DNA from: Patagioenas fasciata | Taxonomy: Eukaryota; Chordata; Aves; Columbiformes; Columbidae | DNA: 64,000 nt | Direction of reading: 5' to 3' | Assembly (NCBI RefSeq): GCF_037038585.1 | Contig: NC_092521.1 | Span: 69,492,898 to 69,556,897 of the forward strand | Made by a program: the position numbers and the translations under genes | Notes under the pieces: generated by a model | The model's database searches: none | Told to the model about the DNA's origin: nothing | What the model saw: the letters and a program-made list of their open reading frames with translations, nothing else | Shown here: piece after piece, positions 52,101-63,185 of the stretch | Position numbering within the stretch: position 1 is the first letter of the stretch | How the letters are laid out: each line of letters opens with the position of its first letter

Positions 52101-55100
52101 GACTTGAACTGAACTCTGAAGTCATTAGGCAGAGTCCAAGAAAGTATTTCTAATGACCCTCACTGATGCCAGTGATCTAGGGACTTAGCTCTTTTGTTAT
52201 AATATAAATGGTACAGTCCTCTTCTATCCAGAAATAGATAATGTACAAAGTTAAAAATGTGTTTGATAGTGAACACAGACTGGGAAGAAGGTTGAGGACA
52301 TACAATGCTTTGGAGTCAGATTCACTGGGTTTAACACAGCCCACTGAGATTAAATATTTTTCTGTGGTACGTAATCTGCCACCAGACTATAAGCACTGGG
52401 AGAACCTCTACTGCAGAAGACCCTGTGCTGTATGATTGCAGGTCCCTGGTTTGAATTAGGGATTTGGAGACCTTTCATAACCCTATAAGCACTAGCTTCC
52501 AGGATTTATCACTTGCCAGTGCACTTGTTCACAACACCAGTTGGAGGAAGCAGTTTCTTTCCAGCGAGACTTGAGGCAAGTAGATGATATGGAAGGAATT
52601 TAGTTCCCCATAAGCTTAATCTACTCAGCTTCGGTCTGTGATTTGTTCCTACCAGTGTAAAATGCTTCCTAATGAGCTGATTTATGTGGCTCCTTCATTA
52701 ATTCTGCCCATGGGTTACAGGAAAGAGCCTGTGTTTGGAGATGACACTGACTCTAAGCAGCAGAAGCTTGAGATGTGGCAATACCTCGTGTTGAAATGCC
52801 CATGGGGGCCAAGCCTTTGTGCCAGCAGTAAATGAGATGTCTGAAGCTTCACTGGTGAGTCAGGTTACCGCTTCTCTTTGACAATTTTATAAACCATTGT
52901 GATGATCCCGTAAGTTGAGGTTAAATGTCATGGTCAGTGGAAAGTGTGAGCAGAGATTTACATTTACACAACTGCTCTTCCTCACCAGCTTTCAAATGCC
53001 TCTTTTGCACAAAACAGCATGGTAGCCAAGAGGATTTTGTATCAAAGCCTACTCTGAAACACTTCTGAAGATTCTCTAAGTGAAAATATGCCAGATACTT
53101 ACCCTGTATTCAGAAACTTGAAACTCCCACGTGCTTTTCTAAACGCATTTACAGGACATGAGTCATGGAGGTCTGCATTTTCAGAGGTGCACGATTGTTA
53201 AACATGAAATCCACAGGAAATGTGGATGTTCAAATATTTGGAACCTAACATCTTCTCTTTTCTGTTCTTATAATTACTTCATCGAGCCAAGGTGCCACTC
53301 TCCCTTCTCTGGTGCGATTTATTTCACTGTGATGGAGGATTGCAGATGCACACTTACATTCTGCGTTTTCTTTCTCCCACTTCAGTTTTACCTAATAGGT
53401 TGCTTGCAGGTGCGTGAAACCCTGGCCGCTGGTCAGTATATCATACCTAACTCACTGATCATTGTTGATGGCATACATTACTGTCATACATAAAGTAAGA
53501 TCCCTACGCAATATTTCTAAAGCCATGAATGATGGCTGCAGTGCCTTTCAGTATTTAGTACAGAAAAATTAGAGTTGAGTTGAGTCTCCACCAAAGACAA
53601 GATAAAAAATGTTTATTTTTTAATTTTTAATTGCAGGCTAGTAGAAATCACTTTAGAAAAGGCCAAAATCAAAAAGACCAGCAATAATCACTTCATTAAA
53701 GCTGCTAGTTCCAAACTGGAGGCAATTTCTTCTTACAATGTGTTTCCAACATTTTTAAGAAAAAAACACCCAGCACTTAGGTCATGTCAAATTCTCTGTG
53801 TAGGCAGAGTATTTTTACTGTAGTGAACTGTCTGCTATAGCTTGGAACCCAACTGCAAGCACACTTCCTAAGAATAGGTTTATTTTAAATTAACAAAGGT
53901 GATACTCCTTTTCCCAGTCTTCCATTTACACTTCCCAAATGAAAGATAAAAGTGTCTCCAAAGTGAAAGCTCTTGTGTTTGGAAATGAAAACTTTTATGT
54001 GGAAGATTTTCTATAACAAAAATTTCTTATGAAAATCACTATTCACAATACCTCAGTGCGCTACTAGAAGTGGCCAAATTGGTCAATAGCATCAAATATA
54101 CTTTAGCTTTGTGTTTGAAGAGAGATGTCAAATACATCATCTAACAGACCTGGTGAGCACCTTAGGAAATGAAAAATAATTCAGAGAAATTTATTGAAAA
54201 TAATGAAGCTCAACTGGTAACAGTAGCTCATCATATATTTGTTTCATATTAGTTTTTAGTCTGCACAAAAGATTCTGAATTTTTCAAGCTGAACAATGCA
54301 ATGATAATGGAAAGCCTTTGAGAATGGGAAGTGGGATGAGAAACATAATTGCTTATTGAGGTACATATTTAAATCTGCAAAACTATTTCAAATAAAGAGA
54401 GAATTAAATTTTTGAAAAAGTTACCAACATGTTAAAGCTGAATTGCTGGGAATGTTTTTTGGTAGCTTGTGATAACAGGTATAAATTGTAAGCTCCATGG
54501 TTGTAAACAACACATATGTGAATGTGTTGCATGTACCATGCAGTACAGAAACCTCTGCTGCACTTCTGCATGTGGATATATGAAAAATTTTGAATTTTTT
54601 AACTGTAAAAAGCTGTTTGGCATTTAAATTCAGTATCACTAAGCCTCAACCAATAAGATTATGACTCCCCAATCCACGCTAATAGTTCAGTGTGAAATAT
54701 CTTCGTGACACTAATAGCTCTGTCAGAGATCGAAAGTGTTTATATTTTCTGAAAACATTACACCAAAAGCAAAAAGCATTAGTATGCTTCATGCATTTAC
54801 AAATTCTAGTCATGGTGGATGTGCTATGATGTGAAAACCTATAATTTTAAACCCAGCCCTGCATTATCACTCATGCTGATTTCTGGGTGCAGTCCTCCTG
54901 ATTTGTAACAGGTCTGTCATGATTAAACTGCCCTGTCTGGGCAGGTGATATGGGTGAGGACAAACAGTAAAACCTGAATCCCAAACCGTATTCACTTCTG
55001 GTCTCTGTATGGAGTATGAGGTTCTTTAAACATGTTCGGTTTGGTCTCTTTTGTTAAAATAACTTCTGATTTTGTGTTTCCTTCAGTTTTCCTCACAGCT

Positions 55101-57863
55101 CCACCCAGTGCCCCTTGCCTGACTCTTAGGATGATGAGGGGTGCACGCAAATGTCTTTCCACTGAAATGTGCTTTAGTCAGGATGACTTAATGAAAGATG
55201 GCCTAGCTACTGTTTGTCAAATTCTCGCATGTCATATTTACATCACAATCAGCCTCTCAAAAGCAGAGGCTTATGTGATGAAATTTTCCTTTGAACTTCT
55301 GGATTCTCATTAGCAACACAAAGCTTTGTCATACTGTTGCAATAAATCATATTTTAATAACTCTTAAACCCTTTGAACATAAATTTTAATAGTAACACTT
55401 GCAGGAATTAAATACTTTCATTGAGCATCGGTGCTTATGGCCTAACCCAGTTAGAGGCTCATCACTTCCTACCTGAGATGGGGAGTGAGGTTTGCCTTGG
55501 AACAGGGACTGATTGTGTTGAATGCTGAACAAGTGCATTTGGTAATACTAGAAAAAAATGGTTTCTATCCCAGGATTTACAATACAAAAACAAAGGCCTG
55601 ACGAGGAGTGTGGAAATGGGGCAGAACATACCAGCCCTGCCATCAAGAGATTCCTTTCCCATGTCATAGTAACGGCTGGTTTTTTAAGGGACAGTGCTCT
55701 GTCTCAGGATTCACCGTTGGTAGGTGAGGATTAGCCAAATTTACAGAAAACTAGAAGAGAAGGTGTGCTGCAAACAGACTGGACCAGAAAGAGGGTAGCA
55801 CACACAGACTGAAACTACAAAGAAATGGTGAGCATTAGTGGAATGGGAGGACCAAAAGGGCAGGGAACTTAGAGCCAACTTATCCTGCTGGCTGCATGGC
55901 TAGTCCCACCAAATCACCATGATACCTGTGTTTCTGCTGAAGCTTCTTGCTCTGCTGGCTCAGGAGTCTTCTCAGCCTGCAGATCAGGGTTTGTTTAGAA
56001 ATGCCGGCCATCATGGGGGAAGCATGAGGCAGTATGGCTATACGCTGCACGGTGGTACTGTCTTGGAAGTGGCTGATCACCATGGGCTGGAGGATGCAGA
56101 GGTTTATAGGGTTATGACTCCATCAGGGCTGCGTCTTTCCCACTGCACCCTGCAGTGGTGTGAGGGGTTGTTTCCCCATCTGCTCTCACCTTCCCTTCCT
56201 AAAATGCTTCTCCACAGTTACTGAGGTGGCACTAAGCACCTAATGGGTGCCATTATTCACAGACCTTAAAGTGTCAGGGGACATGCAGTGAGCAGGGACA
56301 GCTGTGTGTTTCTCGATGATCCTTCTGCTAATAAGTTATTTAAGAGCAAATCCCAAGTCCCCCCAAAAGCCCATGGCAATGCTTTTGCCAACCCACTTCA
56401 GAGATGGAGTTAGTCCTTTAAGTGCTGAAGCATCTTCTGTGATTTGAATCAATAGCCTCCATCTACTTAAGCCACCAAAAATGTATTTTCACGCCATGCT
56501 TGTTTCTGCTGCAACCAGAGTATAATTGCTGAGAGTTTGTGTATGTAAAGGACTTCATTTTTTTTTCTTCAAGTAGAAGATCACCACAGACCAATAGTTT
56601 AAAGAGCTCACAGTGATCAGCCCTAATTTTGAAGAAGAAATATGACTGGTTTTATTACTAAATGCAACAATCAATCAGCAAAACAGAATATCAGACATCA
56701 GTGAAAAAATAAGCAAAGTTATTCTCTTGTATATAATTTTAATTATTTTGTTTAAAACAGGCACAGGGATAAACTAGCAGTTGAAATCTTGACTTCTGCC
56801 ATGCATGCCCTAGCAGCTTTTTGTAACTGGTAGGCTTACAGGGCCATGTAAGAAATTGATCTCTTGTAACTAATTGCAAACATGTGGTCAGTTAGATAAA
56901 GTTTCCTTATAGTCAATAAATGTTTACAGTCAGTAAGCAACTGCATTAGATTTTCTGATACTGCACATCTTTTCAGATCAACCAGTTAACAACAGACTGA
57001 AACAGCGTGCATGCACATCAGGATGTCTCCATAATGAGCAAAATTATCTTTATTTCATTGTTCCATGACATAACATGAAAAAGAATATAGCAGGGTGAAA
57101 ACTCATTTTGTGTATAATGAACAAATAAGAAGGGTTATGTCACACCTAAAGGTGTAGGAAGTATGATCTGGGCTGCAATGAGCTAATAATGCTCTTCCTA
57201 AAATACAACTACAAAGGGGAGGCTGTGCCTGTGCTGACCTCTGTGCAATTATTTAATGGCTGTTGTGTTCATTTCCACTAATGCTTTCAGTGTCAGATCA
57301 GAGCAGAACCTGGCTTTCTGCTGGCAAAATTTCTGCGTGACAGCAAAACTTCCGCATCCCAAGACCTTTCTTGCAGTGCTCATGTACACTACATTATATT
57401 GCTTTTTAATATTCAGCATGCTTCATGTTACATTATGCTGAATGGCTTAATTCTTTAACACAATATCCAACCATGTCCGTAGGCTGTGATTCAGAGTTAT
57501 CACTAAGTTACACCTAAGACTACTACAAGGAAGGCATAACCTCTTTGGCTCGTACAGTAGACCAGTGCAGAGACAAAGCCCAAGATCATGGCTTCCTACA
57601 GCATTGGTCTATGTATTTTATATCAGCCTTGTAAGTAAAGCTTTGTTGATTGGAGAGCCTGTACCATGTGTCTCGGAATAGTCAAGCAGTGGTAAAGCAA
57701 GGTGGGTGTGACAGGGTTCAGAACTGGAGGTTTATGGTAACTGGACTTAATGTGATGTGAAATGCTTTTGTACAGTAGATGTCAACTGCTGCCATTGTTA
57801 CAAAAGGCATGATTGTACTGGAGACCAGTGGCATAATGGCAAGTAACCACAAATAAGCAGACT
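49186..57863. other. Long gene-poor stretch, no supported gene
   Basis: No exon or interspersed repeat is recognised in this 8.7-kb block. A frame at 55919-56224 (plus, 101 codons) begins with a hydrophobic Leu-rich stretch resembling a signal peptide. An antisense frame of 67 codons overlaps it, no known domain follows, and no splice context was established, so it is not called as a gene. Confidence 0.45.
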
Positions 57864-57901
57864 GGGGTCGTTAGGCTAGGTGATCTCCAGAGGTCCTTCT
57901 C
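57864..57901 (+). mobile_element. CR1 3' tail sliver
   Basis: The stretch 'ggctaggtgatctccagagg' then 'tccttc' is the canonical near-terminal sequence of a CR1 element in plus orientation. Only about 35 bases are recognisable, directly abutting the next CR1, which lies in the opposite orientation. Confidence 0.5.
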
Positions 57902-58336
57902 ATAGAATAATAGAATCATTTAGGTTGGAAAAGACTCTTAAAATCATAGAGTCCAACTGCAAAACTAACACTGCCAAGTCCATCACTAAACCATGTCCCT
58001 AAGCATCACCTCTACCTGGCTTGTAAACACCTCCAGGGATGATGACTCAACCTCCTCTGGGGTAGCCTGTTCCAATGCCTGACAACCCCCTTCAGGGAAG
58101 ATTTTTTTTTTCCTAATATCCAATCTAAACCTCCTCTGGTGCAACTTGAAGCCATTTCCTCTTGTCCTATCACTTGTTACTTGGGAGAAGAGACTAACAG
58201 CCACCTCGCTACAACCTCCTTTCAGGTAGCTGTAAAGAGTGAGAAGGTCTCCCCTCACCCTCCTTTTCTCCAGGCTAAACAGCCCCAGTTCCCTCAGCTG
58301 CTCCTCATCAGACTCATTCTCTAGACCTCTCAACAT
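57902..58336 (-). mobile_element. CR1 LINE 3' end with a shifted internal frame
   Basis: On the minus strand, a 116-codon open frame (58336-57986) encodes the CR1 C-terminal region: [18 protein letters not shown], then a conserved [11 protein letters not shown] block. It is followed by the 3' non-coding tail ending in ATTCTATTATTC-like octamers. Within the frame, about residues 77-93 read out of phase. The conserved HWNRLP motif is encoded in another frame, and the normal frame resumes at VESSSLEVF. Two compensating indels must be present. The copy belongs to a different CR1 subfamily from those at 24, 61 and 63 kb. Confidence 0.9.
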
Positions 58337-58689
58337 TAACTATTTTATTAACTCTGTTTCTTAAATAATTTGGGCAATATGAATAACCCATTGTTTGGAC
58401 TAATAAGACAAAAAAGTGGGGTATTATTTTAATCTTTTACCAAGATCACCTTTTCTGCATAGTTGTAACCAGTAGAGATGTTGCACACATTCAGTACTGT
58501 TCCATCGTTTTGTATACAGGTAGGATGTATTAGAAAAATAGTCACAAAATGTGCTGGAGGAGACAGAGAAAGGTTATGCAATCCACACTCCTGCCCCAGG
58601 ACAATGTTTTCCTGTTTGCCAAGCTGAAAGCTGGTGCTAAAAGTCAAAAATTAATGCGTTAGAAATATTTTGCTGATCATCGGAATTAA
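58337..58689. other. Short spacer, nothing recognised
   Basis: Unique-looking sequence between two CR1 fragments. No exon is recognised. Confidence 0.5.
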
Positions 58690-58963
58690 TTATTATAGAA
58701 CTACAGATGTTGGAAAGGACCTCTGGAGGTCTCCTGTTGAACATGCTTCTCAAAACATGTTCATCTGGAGGAGGTTGCTCAAGGCTGTGTCCTGGTGGGT
58801 TCTGAATCTCTCTAATGACAGAGACTCCACAGCCTCTCTGCGCAATGTGCTTCAATATTTGACCACTGTCATGGCAATTTTTTAAAATTATATCTAGTAA
58901 GAATTTCCCTTGTTCTAGCTTGTGTCCATTGTCTTCTGTCCTTCCACCAAGCACCATCTTCTC
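58690..58963 (-). mobile_element. Old CR1 3' fragment
   Basis: Plus-strand landmarks are 'gttggaaaggacctctggag', 'gaggttgctcaaggc', 'gacagagactccacagcctc' and 'cccttgttctagcttgtgtc'. These are the reverse complement of a CR1 3' region. Indels break the frame, and the copy is more diverged than the neighbouring one. Confidence 0.85.
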
Positions 58964-61206
58964 TATACCTTATCATAATGCAGTTGTATTATGATGATTG
59001 TTTATTATTTGCACTGAAGAGACCCTAAAGAAACAATACTTCAGTTCTATTGCTTTTCTATATAGCTGAAAGAGCAGCCCCTTTATAGAGAAGAATATCA
59101 GGTTTTGAGTTGCCTACAAAGTATTAGTGCAGAGGCTATTTATTCTTGTTTCTTACAATACTTCCAAATAGTTGCTAGAGAGAAAAGAAAGAAAGCAGCA
59201 CTGTCACAGTGCAGTGAAGGGATTAAACAAACCTTTTCTTATTTTGTAACATCTTCCAAGAAACGGTAGTGTTACACATTAGCATTTACAAATCAAGAAA
59301 CATGCTAACTAGATCAGCTGGAAGCATTACTTCACTCTTGGAAGAGCAAGAGTGAAGTTACTACTTAACAGTACTTAACTTGGAAAGAGCAAGTTAAATT
59401 GCTTCATTTCTGCTACCGAGCCTTTGTTAAGGGCAGAACCTGTAAAACTCTGTATATGTGCTTGGTTGGGGGTTAATGCATGCAATTTTTGTGCCCAGTG
59501 CATATGCACAGTGATCCTTCTTCTATCAGCTTTTTATTACTTTACAGTTTTGTGAGCACAAGTCTCTAGCCAATACCTGTCCACTAATGCACATAATTTA
59601 ATTAATGTGCTTTCATGGACTCATCCCCTGGCTTCACTTGATAACCAGAGGAAAGGAAAAGTTACTCTGTAACTACAAGTCTGCCATGTGCAGATGGAAA
59701 TTCCAAGAAATCTGCAGCTTTTACCTCAGGAGCAGAGCCAGCAGTAAAACTTAGCTAGTTTCTACAAGTTATGCTAATTTTCAAACACAAAAACTCCTAT
59801 ACTGACAGGGTGACCATAATGCCTCTTGTTATTTAGAAGATTCTGGCCAGTCTTTATGATGGATGAACTAAATCCTGTACTGGAAACTGGTAGCTCCCCA
59901 GGGATCAGTGATCACTGCCAGATTATATGTAATGTGCAAACAGAGCACATTTCCAATTAGTACTATCTCCATGCATGTGTTACTTCCAGAAAGCTAATCT
60001 TCCAAAATTGAGGAAAAAAAAAAAAAATAGGAAATCTATATTGAGGAAACATTTTTCTATAAAAACGTGAATGGAAATTACATCCTTAGAGTGAATTTAT
60101 TTTAAGATCAGAAAGCTGCATTCTGTCATCAAGAAAAAGGACTGTTTTGGTTGGGAAAACTATTCTTGGTTCAATAAGGAAGTGAAAACAACTATTTGAC
60201 ATAAACAAAATATGAAAATGGTCAGGGAACAATGCATAGTGATCAATATAAATAAATTGCTCTGGAAACTGATAATGGGAAGCTGGATACATGTGGGAAA
60301 ATCCATGGTAGTTATTTTCTACATATATTTGCAGTAAAAAAAAAAGTCATGATGATGGCATAGGACCTTCTAAATCGCAGTGGATAAATTTTTACAATAA
60401 AAAACGTATTTGGTGCAGGATTCTGGTGGGTTTCATTGCATGTTGGTTTTTTTTCTGTTTTGTTTTAGTTTTTTTCAAGTCACTTCAGGAGGTCAGCTAA
60501 AAACTTTCCTCCACCTGATAACAACTGTTCTTTTTCGTCAGAGATGTTTTGTTCATCTGAAGGAAACGTGTAAGGTATAGTTCACTTGATAATTAGTTTT
60601 GGTGTGATCGTAGGCTAGGCCAAAAAGTGCACTACTACATCTGAGAATAAGATGCAGTACCATACACTTGCCCCAATCATGAATACACAGTCAGGGATAA
60701 ACATATAACATTATAGCAATATAGAAATATTCCGTAGCGCCTTGGAGCCAGGTCTATGTGTTTAGGCTGGGCAAAAAACTCCTAACGTATAAAGCACAGA
60801 ATGTATTAGCATGCTGTTTCATGTCAGGCTTATTTTTAAATTTTCTACATGGCTTTTATTCTGTATCACTTTGTAAGTGAACATCTTTACGGTTCAATTC
60901 AGGCTGAAGTTTGTCCTTGGTAGTTTCCTGTTTCACCAACAACCAATTGATAGTATTTCAAACAATCCAACTGGAGTCTGCTTTACCAGAATTTAGATGC
61001 AGATCCATCCTAACACATGTGGTTTTAATATTGGACTGAGGGGTCATTTAAAGCTCTGCAGACTTGTGTGTAGAAAAATTCACTGCAAATAGGTCAGGAA
61101 AAAAATTTTGACAAAAACAACAAAACAAAACTCCTCCCCCAATCATTCCTTTGGCTATCACTTATTATGTAGTGTATGGCTACAGTTTATCCTAAAAAGC
61201 TTTCCA
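58964..61206. other. Gene-poor stretch with paired small hairpins
   Basis: No exon is recognised. Two adjacent inverted repeats lie at 59329-59358 and about 59374-59396 (see findings). Short A runs are present near 60010 and 60335. Confidence 0.5.
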
Positions 61207-61828
61207 CAAAATCACAGAATGTTAGGGATTGGAAGGGACCTCAAAATATCACCTAGTCAAATCCCCCTGCCAGAGCAGGAACACCTAGATAAGGCTACAC
61301 AGAAAGGCGTCCAGGCGGGTTTTGAATGTCTCCAGAGAAGGAGACTCCACAACCTGCCTGGGCAGCCTGTTCCAGTGCTCTGTTACCCTCACTGAGAAGA
61401 AGTTTCTTCTCATATTTAAGTGGAACCTCCTGTGTTCCAGTTTGTACCCATTACCCCTTGTCCTGCCACTGGTTGTCACTGAGAAGAGCCTGGCTCCATC
61501 CTCGTGACACTCACCGTTTATATATTTATAAACATGAATGAGGTCACCCCTCAGTCTTCTCTTCTCCAAGCTAAAGAGCCCCAGCTCCCTCAGCCTTTCC
61601 TCAAAAGGGAGATGCTCCACTCCCTTCATCATCTTTGTTGCCCTGTGCTGGATTCTCTCCAGCAGTTCCCTGTCCTTCTTGAACTGAGAGGCCCAGAACT
61701 GGACACAATATTCCAGATGTGGTCTCACCAGGGCAGACTAGAGGGGGAGGAGAACCTCTCTTGACCTACTAACCACCCCCCTTCTAATACACCCCAGGAT
61801 GCCATTGGCCTTCTTGGCCACAAGAGCA
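61207..61828 (-). mobile_element. Young CR1 LINE, 5'-truncated, upstream of MOCOS
   Basis: This 622-base CR1 copy on the minus strand ends in the AATCACAGAATG octamer at 61207. It has an uninterrupted 147-codon frame (61728-61285) for the C-terminal part of the reverse transcriptase polyprotein: [12 protein letters not shown], then [18 protein letters not shown], then [20 protein letters not shown], then [19 protein letters not shown]. It shares 109 of 115 C-terminal residues with the plus-strand copy at 63.4 kb, so both belong to the same subfamily and are of similar, relatively low age. The 5' end is truncated as is usual for CR1. It lies about 740 bases upstream of the CpG island. Confidence 0.95.
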
Positions 61829-62046
61829 TTTTACATGAAAGGCTGCCATTCCCTCTATATACCTGATGACCAGCCCACACCATTCCTTAGGCTTTTGTTT
61901 GGCCATGGTCTGAGACATTTACCACATTGCATCTATGTCACTGGAGGTAGTTAACCATGATGCAGGAGTATCACATGTCAAAGGCAAAGTGTGAGAACAT
62001 GTCTTCCACCACCTATTAGCAGCAGTGGAGGAGGAATTGTCTAAAG
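61829..62046. other. Unique spacer between CR1 and MITE
   Basis: About 220 bases of non-repetitive sequence. Its last eight bases (62039-62046, GTCTAAAG) are the left target-site copy of the adjacent MITE. Confidence 0.7.
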
Positions 62047-62335
62047 CAATGCTGTCAAGCTCATTTTCACTGGGGGGCATGTTAGCCTCGTGGTTGCCTT
62101 TAAAGGGCTGAATATAATTTCAGGACTGTATAGATAGAACTACTCCTACATTCACGCAGGATGTAATTTTAGGACTTTATAGATGTAACTACTACTACAT
62201 TCATGTAGGATGTAATTTTAGGACTGTATAGATGCAACTACTCCTACATTTATACAGTCCTAAAATTATATTCAGCCCTTTGAAGGCAATCACGAGGCTG
62301 ACGTGGCGCCTGGTGAAAATGAGTTTGACACCCTG
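62047..62335. mobile_element. Non-autonomous hAT-type MITE (289 bp)
   Basis: The two ends form terminal inverted repeats of about 88 bases, roughly 85% identical by eye. The left end starts CAATGCTGTCAAGCTCATTT. The right end, reverse-complemented, starts CAGGGTGTCAAACTCATTTT. The element is flanked by GTCTAAAG (62039-62046) and ATCTAAAG (62336-62343), an 8-bp target duplication matching at 7 of 8 positions. An 8-bp duplication with CAG-type ends points to the hAT superfamily. There is no transposase frame, so it must have been moved by an enzyme encoded elsewhere. The interior consists of 49-bp tandem units. I recall TIRs of this kind in vertebrate hAT elements but cannot name the family. 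Confidence 0.9.
62123..62252. repeat. 49-bp tandem units inside the MITE (about 2.6 copies)
   Basis: Unit 1 starts at 62123, unit 2 at 62172 and unit 3 at 62221, each opening GGACT(G/T)TATAGAT and continuing through ACTACTNCTACATT. Spacing is exactly 49 bases. The third unit runs into the right inverted repeat, where the complement of GGACTGTATAAAT marks the fold. Units differ by several substitutions, so the repeat is not recent. Confidence 0.9.
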
Positions 62336-62871
62336 ATCTAAAGGAAATTAGGACAATTTAAGCATTGAATTCTAAAATTTCAGGGAAAAGGGTTTTCCTA
62401 AGCTGCCTCTATTTTAAATAGTGTGCCTCAATAGAAGGGATGTGAGCAGAGGCAACACTTGCTACTGTGAACTCAAACTCCATGTCCTTGTGCTCCAGCA
62501 ACCTCACTTTGAAATGCTTCTACTCGGGTCCCTGGGGTCGGGGATCCGCCTGCATCGGTGTCCAAGTCCAGATGACGAGTATGAGCAGACGGCGCTGCCG
62601 CCGAGTGCTCCCGGTTGCAGCGGTGCCAGGGCCGGAGCACAGGGTCGTGCCCAGCGGCGGAGCGGTGCCCTCGCCAACTCGAGCTGCTGCTTGGCCCGGG
62701 CCGGGCCCGCTTCACGCACGGTGCCCGCTGCCTCCCGGTGCTGGCTCCAGTCGCTGTCTCAGCTGCAGCCGGACCGCTGCGGGCCCTGCCTGGCTCCAAC
62801 CCCGGCCTCCGCCGCCGCTCCCGGGGACGGGGGGCGGGAGGCGGGAGGAGCGAGGCGCGGCGGGGCCGGGC

Positions 62872-62955
62872 CGGCCGCAGTGCCTTCCCGGCCGCAGTGC
62901 CAGCCCGGCCGCAGTGCCAGCCCGGCCGCAGTGCCAGCCGGCCGCAGTGCCAGCC
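62872..62955. repeat. 17-bp GC-rich minisatellite in the promoter (5 units)
   Basis: Four 17-base units with consensus CGGCCGCAGTGCCAGCC run head to tail (62872, 62889, 62906, 62923). The first has TT in place of AG near its end. A fifth unit of 16 bases lacks one C (62940-62955). The near identity of units 2 to 4 indicates recent expansion. The array lies 100-185 bases upstream of the MOCOS ATG. The period is not a multiple of three, so translations through it shift frame, which argues against coding. Confidence 0.95.
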
Positions 62956-63055
62956 CGCAGCGCTGCCGGGGGGGAGGCTCCGCTGCCCGGGGCGGGAGTC
63001 GCTTTCTTGTGTCCGTCCGACTTTCTCTCCCAGCTTTCCGCCTGCAGCCCGCGGC

Positions 63056-63185
63056 ATGTCCGGGGCGCCGCTGGGGGACCTGCTTTCCTTCCGCGCCTTC
63101 CAGGCCGCCTGCCCCGCCGGCTACGACTACGGGTACAGCGGCGGCCTGCGCGGCCTCCGGCAGCGCGAGTTTCCCCAGCTCCGAG
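63056..63185 (+). CDS. MOCOS: MOCOS exon 1 (molybdenum cofactor sulfurase, N-terminus)
   Basis: This first coding exon has 43 full codons plus the first base of a split Gly codon. It ends at GAG|GTACCG, a plausible donor (GT at 63186-63187, phase 1). The peptide begins MSGAPLGDLLSFRAF. Residues 23-43 (YDYGYSGGL, then LRQREFPQLR) match the start of vertebrate MOCOS, where a YGYG-type stretch precedes an LR-RAREF-like segment just ahead of the aminotransferase-like fold. The ATG has a purine at -3 and is the only ATG in its open frame, which stays open upstream only because of CpG-rich composition. In the family, the full protein of about 850-900 residues has a PLP-dependent NifS-like domain and a C-terminal MOSC domain. 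It sulfurates the molybdenum cofactor of xanthine dehydrogenase and aldehyde oxidase in the cytosol. All later exons lie beyond the window. The assignment rests on recalled similarity over about 25 residues. Confidence 0.85.

Noticed and set aside
55919-56224. 101-codon frame with a signal-peptide-like start
   Set aside because: No domain follows the hydrophobic start, an antisense frame overlaps it, and no gene context is visible.
62615-63055. N-terminal extension of the MOCOS frame upstream of 63056
   Set aside because: The frame is open, but its first codon at 62615 is TTG and it contains no ATG before 63056. The extension crosses the minisatellite and shows no MOCOS-like sequence.
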